A DNA stretch of 64,000 nt, from contig JAIQEW010000001.1 of the NCBI GenBank assembly GCA_020073605.1, positions 186,001 to 250,000 of the forward strand, in the 5' to 3' direction. Under the pieces are notes generated by a model. It was not told the origin of the DNA and searched no databases. It saw only the letters and a program-made list of their open reading frames with translations. Of the stretch, positions 1 to 7,907 are shown in pieces (the stretch's first letter is position 1; each line of letters begins with the position of its first letter). The stretch comes from Terriglobia bacterium (lineage in GTDB: Bacteria > Acidobacteriota > Terriglobia > Acidiferrales > UBA7541). A program made the position numbers and the translations under genes.

Positions 1-1344
1 CAGCCGAGCGAGGAGTATCAGGCGCGGCGAGCCAAGCTGCGCGCAGCGGTCGATGGGCCGGTCGTGATCTTCGGCTACACGGGCCACGAGGACGCGAGCG
101 AAGTCGCGCTCTTCTTTCAGGAGCCGCACTTCTACTACCTCACAGGACACGACGAGCCCGGTGCGGCGCTGCTGCTGATTCCCGACCCGTCCGCCCTTAA
201 GCTTGGCGGACAAGCCTCGGAAGACAGCTCCTCCGCCCTTAGCCTTGGCGGACGAGCCTGGGAGAACGGTCCGCGCGAGATTCTTTACCTACAGCCGCGC
301 GACCCCAAGCAAGAGGTTTGGGAAGGGCCGAAGATCGGTCCGGACGATCCTGGCCTGGCCCAGAAGACCGGCTTCGCGAACGTCGAACCTTTCGCGAACT
401 TGCGCGGCGAGCTGGCCAAGCTCGCGAAGACTTATCCGAACTTCTACACGCTGCTCCCACCGAAGCAGGAAGAGGGCTATCCGCACCTCACGAATTGGAG
501 CGCGTGGCTCCGCGACGCCGTCCCGCAGGCGAGCGTGAAAGATATCGCTCCCGCGCTCGACGCGATGCGCCAGGTGAAATCCGCGGGCGAGCTGGCGCTG
601 ATGCAGAAAGCCATCGACGCGTCGATCGACGCCCAGCTTGACGCGATGAAGACGATGCGCCCGGGACTTTTCGAATACCAGATCGCCGCGCGCATGAAAC
701 AGATCCACGAATGGGCGGGCTGCGCGCGGGAAGCGTACGCGCCGATCGTGGGCACGGGCTTTAACTCGACGGTGCTGCACTACAGCGCGCTGGACGACGA
801 AATCAAGGACGGCGATGTGGTCGTCATCGACGTGGGCGGCGAATACGGCGGATACGCGGCGGACATCACGCGGACGCTCCCGGCGAACGGCAAGTTCACG
901 CCGCGCCAGCGAGAAATTTACGACATCGTCCTCGGCGCACAGAATGCGGCGCTGGCGGCGGTGAAGCCGGGCGCGGTGCTCTTCGGACCGAAGGGCAGCC
1001 TGCAACAGATCGTCACCGATTACATCAACACGCACGGCAAGGACAAAGAGGGTCACTCGCTCGGGAAGTATTATCCGCACGGCGTGAGCCATCATCTGGG
1101 GCTCGACGTGCACGATCCCGGCGACCGCACGCGTCCGCTCGAGCCGGGAATGGTGGTGACGGTCGAGCCTGGAATTTACATTCCGGAAGAGAATCTCGGC
1201 GTGCGCATCGAGGACGATGTGCTCGTCACCAAAGACGGCTACCAGATCCTGACCGCGCGTCTGCCGCGCACCGCCGACGAAATCGAGAAGTTCATGGCCG
1301 AGGGCAGCACGCAACCCGAGAAGCCACAAACCGAAAAACCGTGA
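1..1344 (+). CDS. pepP: Xaa-Pro aminopeptidase (M24B, PepP-like), 5' truncated by window edge
   Basis: The reading frame is open from base 1, so the start lies upstream of the window; the GTG at 64 is internal. The protein removes N-terminal residues preceding proline, using two metal ions. All five pita-bread ligands are visible: two Asp (DVVVIDVGG near base 829 and AADITRT near 862), His in HGVSHHLGLDVHD (near 1093), Glu in TVEPGIYI (near 1162) and Glu in VRIEDDV (near 1210). The N-terminal part matches the aminopeptidase P creatinase-like domain (FFQEPHFYYLTG). It carries a 14-residue tandem repeat near codons 63-91 not expected in the family. The tail is Lys/Pro-rich. Its stop overlaps the start of the next gene. 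The family call is secure; substrate preference is inferred. Confidence 0.93.
   Translation, partial: QPSEEYQARRAKLRAAVDGPVVIFGYTGHEDASEVALFFQEPHFYYLTGHDEPGAALLLIPDPSALKLGGQASEDSSSALSLGGRAWENGPREILYLQPRDPKQEVWEGPKIGPDDPGLAQKTGFANVEPFANLRGELAKLAKTYPNFYTLLPPKQEEGYPHLTNWSAWLRDAVPQASVKDIAPALDAMRQVKSAGELALMQKAIDASIDAQLDAMKTMRPGLFEYQIAARMKQIHEWAGCAREAYAPIVGTGFNSTVLHYSALDDEIKDGDVVVIDVGGEYGGYAADITRTLPANGKFTPRQREIYDIVLGAQNAALAAVKPGAVLFGPKGSLQQIVTDYINTHGKDKEGHSLGKYYPHGVSHHLGLDVHDPGDRTRPLEPGMVVTVEPGIYIPEENLGVRIEDDVLVTKDGYQILTARLPRTADEIEKFMAEGSTQPEKPQTEKP
190..260 (+). repeat. In-frame 42-bp tandem repeat with palindromic core inside pepP
   Basis: Two copies, starting at 190 and 232, share the core TCCGCCCTTARSCTTGGCGG followed by ACRAGCCT. 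The 42-bp period keeps the frame and encodes SALKLGGQASEDSS then SALSLGGRAWENGP. Each core has inverted ends (TCCGCC...GGCGGA), so each copy could form a hairpin. This resembles small palindromic elements that insert in frame into genes, but it could be simple local duplication. Confidence 0.7.
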
Positions 1345-2036
1345 TTGCTCCCGGTGATGTGATTTCATACATGGAGATGTGCCAGGAAGAAGGTGCGACG
1401 CTACAACGCGGTATGAATTTCCGGTTCAAGGGCGGCACCAGCATCATCTTGATGAGTCTTCGAAGAGGCGCGCCGTACGAGGATCGCATTGAAGACAATG
1501 GGAAGGTCCTGATATATGAGGGCCATGATCTTCCTCGTATTGCCAATGGTCCGAATCCCAAGACCCTTGATCAGCCGAGATATCTAACGAACGGTAAGCC
1601 GACTCAAAATGGTTTGTTCTTTGAAGCGGCGATGCGCGCTGAGAGAGGAGATGGACCACCGGAATTGGTGAAAGTTTACGAAAAGATTCATGCAGGTGTG
1701 TGGGCCTTCGACGGCAAGTTCAAACTCGTAGGCGCGCAAGAGGAAATCAGCAACGGGCGGAACGTCTTCAAATTTAGACTAGAGTTGACCGAAGACCAAT
1801 CCGTAGTCGGAAAGACTTTAGAACCGGAGCTGCCGCACAGTCGCTTAATTCCGTCATCCGTCAAGCTGGAAGTGTGGAAGCGAGACGGCGGAAAGTGTGT
1901 TCTCTGCCATTCAAACAAGAACTTACATTTCGACCACGACATTCCGTATTCGCTTGGCGGCTCGTCCCTCACGGCTAAGAATGTGCGGCTTCTATGCGCC
2001 AGGCACAATCTCCAGAAACACGACAAGATCGAGTAA
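1341..2036 (+). CDS. SRA-like/HNH endonuclease, candidate modification-dependent restriction enzyme
   Basis: 231 residues. Residues about 20-155 resemble an SRA (YDG) base-flipping domain: a SIILMS strand, YEDRIEDNG, LIYEGHD, LDQPRYLTNG, VKVYEKI and WAFDGKFKLV in the expected order. Residues about 170-231 are a Cys-type HNH nuclease with CVLC, LHFDHDIPYSLGG and LLCARHNLQK. SRA-HNH fusions are known modification-dependent (type IV-like) endonucleases that cut DNA carrying modified cytosine. No methyltransferase or other restriction partner is adjacent. The GTG start overlaps the pepP stop (GTGA at 1341-1344); an ATG at 1371 is the alternative. Base composition is visibly more AT-rich than the flanking genes, and a tRNA follows directly, suggesting horizontal acquisition. 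The HNH call is firm and the SRA call probable. Confidence 0.8.
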   Translation: MIAPGDVISYMEMCQEEGATLQRGMNFRFKGGTSIILMSLRRGAPYEDRIEDNGKVLIYEGHDLPRIANGPNPKTLDQPRYLTNGKPTQNGLFFEAAMRAERGDGPPELVKVYEKIHAGVWAFDGKFKLVGAQEEISNGRNVFKFRLELTEDQSVVGKTLEPELPHSRLIPSSVKLEVWKRDGGKCVLCHSNKNLHFDHDIPYSLGGSSLTAKNVRLLCARHNLQKHDKIE

Positions 2037-2099
2037 AGCACGCGGCAAACACTGTTGACAGTGTACGGAGCGGACCGTAGCATCGAATATCGCGTTCGT

Positions 2100-2174
2100 G
2101 CCGGCGTAGCTCAGTGGTAGAGCGAGGGTCTCATAATCCCTAGGCCGTGGGTTCGATTCCCCCCGCCGGCACCA
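2100..2174 (+). tRNA. tRNA with CAU anticodon (tRNA-Met or tRNA-Ile2)
   Basis: A cloverleaf can be folded: a fully paired 7-bp acceptor stem (GCCGGCG/CGCCGGC), D-arm GCTC AGTGGTA GAGC, anticodon loop CTCATAA, T-loop TTCGATT, discriminator A and encoded CCA. The anticodon stem has a U-U at its loop-closing pair and the T-stem has one U-C mismatch, so it is slightly degenerate. CAU could be elongator Met or lysidine-modified Ile. It lies immediately downstream of the SRA-HNH gene. Confidence 0.88.
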
Positions 2175-2289
2175 TGATTTCGCGTTCGATCGGCCGATTC
2201 GCCGCGGTTCCCACAGCAGTTCCCTTCCCGTTTCGACGATTGGCGCCACAGGCGTCAAATCGCCCGCGTGACAGGCGTCGCACCGAAAT

Positions 2290-2303
2290 GTGACGCGTGT
2301 CAC
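2290..2303. promoter_or_regulatory. Short dyad (GTGAC-N4-GTCAC) upstream of the corrinoid operon
   Basis: A perfect 5-bp inverted repeat sits about 75 bases before the first gene of the methyltransferase operon, within a 200-base intergenic region that also has repeated GACAGGCGTC / CACAGGCGTC words. It could be an operator, but no regulator gene is adjacent and no convincing promoter pair was identified. Confidence 0.3.
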
Positions 2304-2377
2304 CGCCGGTTGGGTTAGTCTAAGCCCCATAATGGTGCGTATTTAGGCAGGACTACAAATCAGCCGGAGGTGCGTCT

Positions 2378-3019
2378 TTGGAAGACAAAAGCAAGCAGCT
2401 GGTGCAGATGATCTCAGACATGCAGGAAGAGGATGCGGTAAAGCTTGCACGGGAGATGCTGGATGCAGGATACGACCCGGTAAAACTTCTAGGGCACTGC
2501 CGGGAGGCGATGGAGATGGTGGGCAAGCGCTATGAACAGGGCGAGTATTTCCTGCCCGAGCTGATGCTTGCCGGCGAAATGCTGAAGGCGATCGGAGACA
2601 TGGCGAAGCCTCTCATCAAGCAGGACGCGGAGGGCGCCAAGACCGTGGGCACCATTCTCATTGGCACGGTGCAGGGCGATTTGCACGACATCGGGAAGAA
2701 CATCGTGACGTTCATGCTCGAAATCAACGGCTACAAGGTGATCGACCTAGGCATCGACGTACCGGTGGAGAACTTCGTCGAGAGCATCAAGCAGCACAAA
2801 CCTCAGGTGGTGGGCTTGAGCGGATTCCTGACGCTCGCGTTCGACGCCATGAAGCAGACTATCGAGGCGATCAAGCAAGCCGGTTTGCGCGAGAACACCA
2901 AAATCATGATCGGCGGCGGGCAGGTGGACGAGACGATCAAGACTTACACGGGAGCGGACGCCTTCGGCCTCAACGCGATGGACGCGGTATCGCTCTGCAA
3001 GCAGTGGGTGCCGGCATGA
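2378..3019 (+). CDS. Corrinoid (B12-binding) methyl-carrier protein
   Basis: 213 residues: an N-terminal four-helix cap (about 1-90) and a Rossmann cobalamin-binding domain. The signature is clear: D101-L-H-D-I-G106 for the lower-axial His, SGFLT near 148 and IGGGQV near 178. It carries a methyl group on cobalt between a substrate-specific methyltransferase and an acceptor methyltransferase. The TTG start at 2378 is chosen because GGAGG at 2366-2370 lies 7 bases upstream. The stop overlaps the next gene's ATG. Length and domain order match MtbC/MttC/MtvC-type proteins; the substrate cannot be told from this subunit. Confidence 0.93.
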   Translation: MEDKSKQLVQMISDMQEEDAVKLAREMLDAGYDPVKLLGHCREAMEMVGKRYEQGEYFLPELMLAGEMLKAIGDMAKPLIKQDAEGAKTVGTILIGTVQGDLHDIGKNIVTFMLEINGYKVIDLGIDVPVENFVESIKQHKPQVVGLSGFLTLAFDAMKQTIEAIKQAGLRENTKIMIGGGQVDETIKTYTGADAFGLNAMDAVSLCKQWVPA

Positions 3020-4278
3020 GCGCGGGAAGCGCGGCGACGCCCGGGTCGATCCTCTACGCGCAGCGGCTGAAACGCCTGATGGATGCGATCGAGCTGCGCG
3101 AGCCCGACAGGCTGCCGTCGATTCTGTTCTCGCACTTCTGGGTGGCGCGCTATTGCGGGATGACGTTCCGCGAGGCGATGTACGACTACGAAGGGCTCGC
3201 CGTGGCGATACGCAAGGCCATGGTGGACCTGGAGCCGGACGGCTATCAACCCGTGCACGCCGCGGTGGCGTTCGGCCCGACGATGGACATCCTCGACTAC
3301 AAGCAGCTCGAGTGGCCGGGTCATAAGGGCCTCGCAGAGAATGTGCCGTTCCAATATCTGGACGCGCAGTACATGGCTCCTGAGGAATACGAAGAGTACG
3401 TTCAGGATCCGACCGGTTTCATGCTCCACAAATACATGCCGCGGGTTGCCGGCGCGCTCGAGCCACTTTCGCAATTGCCCCACTATCCTGGAGTCCTCCA
3501 CACGCGCATCATCCAGTCGATGGAAGCCTACGCGCGGCCCGAGGTGCGCCGCGCTCTCGAGACAATGATCAAGGCCGGCGAAGAGATGCAGAAGATGCGC
3601 GCCGTACAGAGCCGGTTGATCCAGGAGCTGAAAGATCTGGGTTTCCCAGCCACCGCTCACGCCACGAGCCACGCGCCGTTCGATGTGGCCGCCGACTATT
3701 TGCGCGGCTCCAAGGGAGCCATGCTGGATTTGTTCCGCAACAAGGACCGCCTGCTGAACCTTCTGGACCGGTTGACGGTGCTGATCCCGCCCACCGCCAT
3801 CGAATCCGCCAAGGCGGCCGGCGGAAACATGATCTTCGTTCCCCTGCACTGGGGGCTGGATGGGTTCATGTCGCCGAAGCAATTCACGACCTTTTTCTGG
3901 CCGCAATTTCAGAAAGTGCTGCTCACGCTGATCGAGGCGGGGCTCCACCCCCACGTGTTGTGGGAAGGAGACTGCACGTCGCGGTTGGATGTGATCAAGG
4001 ACGTGCCTCCCGGAAAGTGCGTCTACTTCTTCGAGCGCACGGACATGTTTAAGGCCAAGGAAGCGCTCCGCGGCAAGGTGTGCATCCGCGGCAACGTGCC
4101 GGCCTCCATGCTGATCGCCGGCACTCCAAACGAAGTCCGCGAGCACTGCAAGAAATTGTTCGACGTGGTGGGCGACGGAGGCGGCTTTATCCTAGACGCG
4201 GGCGTCGGCGTGCCCGACGAGGCCAAGCCCGAGAACGTTCTGGCCATGTTCCAGTGCGCAAAGGAATGCGTGTACTGA
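3016..4278 (+). CDS. UroD-superfamily corrinoid methyltransferase (candidate MT1)
   Basis: 420 residues of the uroporphyrinogen-decarboxylase fold, in the branch containing MtaA/MtbA and O-demethylase methyltransferases rather than heme-pathway HemE. Likely metal-site residues are H311/H313 and C320 in LHPHVLWEGDC, and C356 in GKVCIRGNVP, resembling the Zn-binding His/Cys set of methyl-transferring members. Heme biosynthesis is unlikely because the corrinoid protein immediately precedes it with an ATGA overlap and a corrinoid activator follows. The start is placed at ATG 3016; GTG 3004 is possible. Proposed role: transfer of a methyl group from an unknown donor (for example a methoxyl compound) to the corrinoid protein. 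The donor is an inference. Confidence 0.85.
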   Translation: MSAGSAATPGSILYAQRLKRLMDAIELREPDRLPSILFSHFWVARYCGMTFREAMYDYEGLAVAIRKAMVDLEPDGYQPVHAAVAFGPTMDILDYKQLEWPGHKGLAENVPFQYLDAQYMAPEEYEEYVQDPTGFMLHKYMPRVAGALEPLSQLPHYPGVLHTRIIQSMEAYARPEVRRALETMIKAGEEMQKMRAVQSRLIQELKDLGFPATAHATSHAPFDVAADYLRGSKGAMLDLFRNKDRLLNLLDRLTVLIPPTAIESAKAAGGNMIFVPLHWGLDGFMSPKQFTTFFWPQFQKVLLTLIEAGLHPHVLWEGDCTSRLDVIKDVPPGKCVYFFERTDMFKAKEALRGKVCIRGNVPASMLIAGTPNEVREHCKKLFDVVGDGGGFILDAGVGVPDEAKPENVLAMFQCAKECVY

Positions 4279-4284
4279 CGTTCG

Positions 4285-4992
4285 ATGACGGTGATCACGA
4301 ATCTGCGCGTGCCGCTTTCGCTCGACGACGTGACGCGCGCCTGGGGCTCGAGGCGAGCGAGGCTGGCTTCGCCGCGCATGCTTTCGCTCGTCACCGAGCT
4401 GCTGGAACGCGTGGACACGGAGAATTGGCTGCAGCCCGCGGTTAGCTTTCGAGCGTGGCCGGTTGTCGAGAGCGGGCCGGGCTGGATGGAACTCTCCGGT
4501 GGCTCGCGATTGAGGGCAAGCCTGCTGAGCCACTATCTGCGGGGGGCATCGCATCTGGCTTTGGGCGTATGCACCGTGGGCGCCGCAATTGAGAATCACG
4601 TGAGCGAATGGTTCGCAGCAAATGAGCGGCTGCGCGCCGTGGTGCTCGACGATATCGGGACATTCGCGCTGTACCGGCTCAGCGATCAGTTCGAGACGCT
4701 GCTGCAGAAGGAAGCGGCGGTCCTGGGCCTCGAGGCGAGCGGAGTCCTCAGTCCGGGAGAGGACGGTTTTGAACTTTCGGAACAAGCGAAGGTGGCCGAG
4801 CTCGCCGGTGGGGAGAGCATCGGCGTTTCGATCACGTCCACTGGAATGCTGATCCCGCGCAAAAGCCTTTCGATGGTCATGGGTTTCGGGGCCCGAATGC
4901 CGAAATGGGGCCGAGGCGAGCGGTGCGCTCGATGCGGGGCGCGCGAACGCTGTCCGCATCGACAGCAAGTGCTTGCGGGAGCCCCGGCGTGA
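4285..4992 (+). CDS. MetH-activation-domain-like protein of corrinoid methyltransferase operons
   Basis: 235 residues resembling the methionine synthase reactivation domain fold (helical N-terminus, then GVCTVGAAIE and the LDDIGTFALYRLSDQFE stretch). The SAM-binding RPAPGYP-type motif of MetH is not visible, so it may not bind SAM. The C-terminal end carries C214-ARC217-GARERC223-PHR, a Cys/His cluster that could bind metal or Fe-S. It starts 6 bases after the UroD-type gene and overlaps the activator start by GTGA. Context suggests it helps reactivate or dock the corrinoid protein. The function is inferred. Confidence 0.72.
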   Translation: MTVITNLRVPLSLDDVTRAWGSRRARLASPRMLSLVTELLERVDTENWLQPAVSFRAWPVVESGPGWMELSGGSRLRASLLSHYLRGASHLALGVCTVGAAIENHVSEWFAANERLRAVVLDDIGTFALYRLSDQFETLLQKEAAVLGLEASGVLSPGEDGFELSEQAKVAELAGGESIGVSITSTGMLIPRKSLSMVMGFGARMPKWGRGERCARCGARERCPHRQQVLAGAPA

Positions 4993-6839
4993 GCCGTGCC
5001 GAAGAACTGCCGAGGACCGGCCATCGCGTAACCTTCGCACCGGACGAGCAGCAAGTCTGGAGTCTGCCGGGCGAGACGCTGCTCGACACGGCGCGCCGCG
5101 CCGGCGTGCGGATTGCGAGCATCTGCGGCGGGCGCGGCCTGTGCAAATCGTGCGTGGTTCGGATCGCCGAGGGACCCGTCGAGCCGCCGTCGCAGCAAGA
5201 CCTGGAATTTTTCTCGCCGGATGAGCTTGGCGCCAACTGGCGCCGGGCCTGCCAGACGTTTGCGCGCGGGGACTGCCGCGTGGAGATTTCGGCGCGCGCG
5301 AGGGCCATGCCGCTCCGCGCGCAGGTCGAGAGCGAGGACGTGTGGGTGCGCCCCGATCCAGCCGTGCGCCTGTACTCGGTGGCCGTGCCGGACGCAACCC
5401 TCGCGGATCCGACGGCCGACGATCACAGGCTGATGAACGCGCTGAACGAAAAGTGGCCGGGCATCTGCTCGCGGATCGACATCGACGTGCTGCGTTCCCT
5501 GCCCCAGGCGCTGCGCGTGCCGGGGCGGCAGGTGGCCGCGGTAGTGCGATTCGGCGAAGTAATCGGCTTCGTTCCGACGAGCAAAGGAGCGCTGCTGGGG
5601 CTTGCGGTGGACATTGGCACGACGAACATCGTCGCGTTGCTCGTCGATCTGCGGAGCGGGCGGACGCTGGCAACCCGTGCGATCGAGAATCCGCAATCGA
5701 GCTACGGCGGAGACGTGATCAGCCGGATCGCCCGGGCGGCCACTTCCGAAGATGCGCGGGAACAACTGCACCAGTTGGTAGTGCGCGGAATCAACGACGT
5801 GGCCCGCGAGATTTGCGAATCGGAGTCGATCGGTCCGGAGCATATCGCGGACATCGTGGTGGCGGGCAATACGACGATGCACCACCTTCTCTTGAAGCTG
5901 CCCGTGAAGCATCTGGGCGCGGTGCCGTTTGTGGCGGCGAGCGCCAGCGCGACGGACGTGAAGGCGCGCGACGTGGGGATCAAGGCCATGCCCGGGGCGT
6001 ACGTGCACGTGCTGCCGAATATCGCCGGGTTTGTCGGCGGCGATCACACGGCGATGCTGCTCGCGATCGGCAGCGACCGGGAGGAAAAGACCATCGTGGC
6101 GCTCGACATCGGCACCAACACCGAGATGTCGCTGATCCACAAGGGCCGGATTTCGAGCATCTCATGCCCGTCCGGGCCGGCGCTTGAAGGCGGCCACATC
6201 CGCTGCGGCATGCGCTCGGCCCGGGGCGCAATCGAATCGGTGGAGATACGCGGCGACGAAGTACGCATCCGGACGATCGACGATTCGCCGCCGGTTGGAA
6301 TCTGCGGATCGGGAGTGCTGGACGTGACGGCGCAATTGTATCTGGCGGGAATCGTGACTCCGACGGGCCAGATGAAGAAGGAACATTCGCGGGTGCGCGT
6401 CCGCGACGGCCAGACCGAATTCGTGCTCGCCGAAGAGACCGAAGCGCAGGGGCCGGCCGTGGTGTTCAACCAGCGCGACGTGCGCTCGGTGCAGCTTGCC
6501 AAGGGCGCGATCCGCGCCGGGATTCGAGTGCTGCTCGAAGAAGCCGATCTTCGCGACGAACAGATCGACCAGGTAATTATCGCCGGGGCCTTCGGCAACT
6601 ACATCGATCTTGCGAGCGCCGTGGCGATCGACATGCTGCCCGATCTGCCGCTCGATCGCTTCGCGCAAATCGGCAATGCGGCGGGGATCGGGGCGAAGCT
6701 GGCGCTGGTTTCCTATCCGCATCGCGCTACGGCGCAAAGCATTGCGGCAAAAAGTCACTACATCGAACTGCTCGGGGGGGCGCATTTCAACACGTCTTTC
6801 ATGAACGCGATGCGTTTTCCAGACCGTAAGCAAAATTGA
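4989..6839 (+). CDS. Corrinoid reductive activator: [2Fe-2S] ferredoxin plus ASKHA ATPase (RACo-like, DUF4445)
   Basis: 616 residues. The N-terminal ferredoxin domain has cluster ligands C46, C52 and C55 (ICGGRGLCKSC) and C88 (RRACQTF). The rest is an ASKHA ATPase, with phosphate-loop-like AVDIGTTNIV near 208 and LDIGTNTEMS near 372, and FGNYIDLASA near the C-terminus. Enzymes of this family use ATP and low-potential electrons to restore inactive Co(II) corrinoid to Co(I). The GTG at 4989 overlaps the preceding stop; upstream in-frame codons from 4905 look like read-through of the previous gene. Its presence strongly supports a corrinoid methyl-transfer role for the operon. Confidence 0.9.
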   Translation: MSRAEELPRTGHRVTFAPDEQQVWSLPGETLLDTARRAGVRIASICGGRGLCKSCVVRIAEGPVEPPSQQDLEFFSPDELGANWRRACQTFARGDCRVEISARARAMPLRAQVESEDVWVRPDPAVRLYSVAVPDATLADPTADDHRLMNALNEKWPGICSRIDIDVLRSLPQALRVPGRQVAAVVRFGEVIGFVPTSKGALLGLAVDIGTTNIVALLVDLRSGRTLATRAIENPQSSYGGDVISRIARAATSEDAREQLHQLVVRGINDVAREICESESIGPEHIADIVVAGNTTMHHLLLKLPVKHLGAVPFVAASASATDVKARDVGIKAMPGAYVHVLPNIAGFVGGDHTAMLLAIGSDREEKTIVALDIGTNTEMSLIHKGRISSISCPSGPALEGGHIRCGMRSARGAIESVEIRGDEVRIRTIDDSPPVGICGSGVLDVTAQLYLAGIVTPTGQMKKEHSRVRVRDGQTEFVLAEETEAQGPAVVFNQRDVRSVQLAKGAIRAGIRVLLEEADLRDEQIDQVIIAGAFGNYIDLASAVAIDMLPDLPLDRFAQIGNAAGIGAKLALVSYPHRATAQSIAAKSHYIELLGGAHFNTSFMNAMRFPDRKQN

Positions 6840-6851
6840 GAGGAGCACATC

Positions 6852-7766
6852 ATGGCGATACCAGGCGTTGGAATCATAGGCGATCGCATCAATCCCGGAT
6901 TTAAGACCACCAAGGCCCTGCTGGAAGCGGAGGATATTCCCGGCCTGCAGGCGCTAGCGGTGCGGCAAGTCCAGTCCGGAGCGTGGTGCATCGACGTCAC
7001 GATAGGACCGCGCGGCTACAAGGATTCGCATTTTCTGACGGAGGTGATCAAGGCGCTCCAGGCCGCCGTCGATGTGCCGCTGTGTTTCGACTACCCGGAC
7101 AAGGCCGTGCAGGAGGTCTGCCTGAAAGCGTACGATCCGGCGAAAGCGAAGGGCCGCAAGCCGCTGGTGAACTCGCTGGCCGAGACGCGCCTCGAGATGC
7201 TCGATCTATTCAAGATCCGCCCGTTCCAGGTTGTGCTGATGGCGTCGGAGCGGCTGGAGGATGGCGCGGCGAAATCCAACAAGCTGACGAGCGAAGTGCT
7301 CGGCGTCGCGAAGCGCATGAGCGCAATCCTGACGCGGGACCACGGCCTGAGCCGCGGAGACATGTTCGTCGACGTCACGATTCACAGCCTCATATCGGAC
7401 CTGGAGGGGCTTACGAAGATGGCGCTCGAAGCCATCCACACGATCAGCAACGATCCGGAATTGAAGGGCGTCCACATCATGGGCGGCCTGACCAACATCG
7501 GAAACATGATGCCGCCGATCAAATTCGACGGAGTTTCGCTCCGGCAGATGGTCGAGAATGCGTTCTTGACGCTTGCGGTTCCGCTCGGCTTCGACACGAT
7601 CATGGGAACTCCGTGGAACAACTTTCAGATCCTGCAGGAAGACAATGTCGTGCTGAAAACGCTCAAGGACTTCAACGAGCTTCAGGGACTCAACGCCATG
7701 CGCCGGCTCCGCCAGCTGTGGTCGCAAAAACAGCCTGAGGCCGGGGGCATGACTGCGAGGCAATGA
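6852..7766 (+). CDS. Pterin-binding methyltransferase (AcsE/MeTr-type, tetrahydrofolate:corrinoid, candidate MT2)
   Basis: 304 residues of the DHPS-like TIM barrel. The N-terminus GIIGDRINPGF matches the pterin-binding methyltransferase opening, with Asn and Asp residues at pterin-contact positions (WCIDVTIGP, CFDYPD, HIMGGLTNIG). It is not a folate-synthesis FolP because the operon encodes corrinoid partners. Expected role: moving the methyl group from methyl-cobalamin protein to tetrahydrofolate. A clear GAGGAG lies 7 bases before the ATG. It is the last gene of the block; 141 bases separate it from the cytochrome gene. Confidence 0.87.
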   Translation: MAIPGVGIIGDRINPGFKTTKALLEAEDIPGLQALAVRQVQSGAWCIDVTIGPRGYKDSHFLTEVIKALQAAVDVPLCFDYPDKAVQEVCLKAYDPAKAKGRKPLVNSLAETRLEMLDLFKIRPFQVVLMASERLEDGAAKSNKLTSEVLGVAKRMSAILTRDHGLSRGDMFVDVTIHSLISDLEGLTKMALEAIHTISNDPELKGVHIMGGLTNIGNMMPPIKFDGVSLRQMVENAFLTLAVPLGFDTIMGTPWNNFQILQEDNVVLKTLKDFNELQGLNAMRRLRQLWSQKQPEAGGMTARQ

Positions 7767-7846
7767 AACGAGGGCCGAATCCTCCAACGGCAGCAGTGTT
7801 ACTCTTCGGATGATCCACGCGTATCATTAAAGAGGGCGAAGTCAGC

Positions 7847-7876
7847 TTGACAGAACTCGCGTGGTCGTATTAGCTA
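7847..7876 (+). promoter_or_regulatory. Candidate sigma70 promoter for the first cytochrome/PQQ operon
   Basis: A consensus -35 TTGACA at 7847-7852 is followed after 17-18 bases by a weaker -10 (TTAGCT/TAGCTA at 7870-7876). It lies about 30 bases before the ATG at 7908. Confidence 0.5.
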
Positions 7877-7907
7877 GCACACGTCAGACTTCAACCGGGG
7901 ATCCCAC

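Noticed and set aside
2944..4146. 400-residue minus-strand open frame opposite the UroD-type gene
   Set aside because: Antisense shadow in high-GC DNA: His/Arg/Val-rich composition and no domain similarity.
4192..6140. Long minus-strand frames opposite the activator gene
   Set aside because: Antisense to a clear RACo-like gene; Arg/Ala/Pro-rich low-complexity translations.
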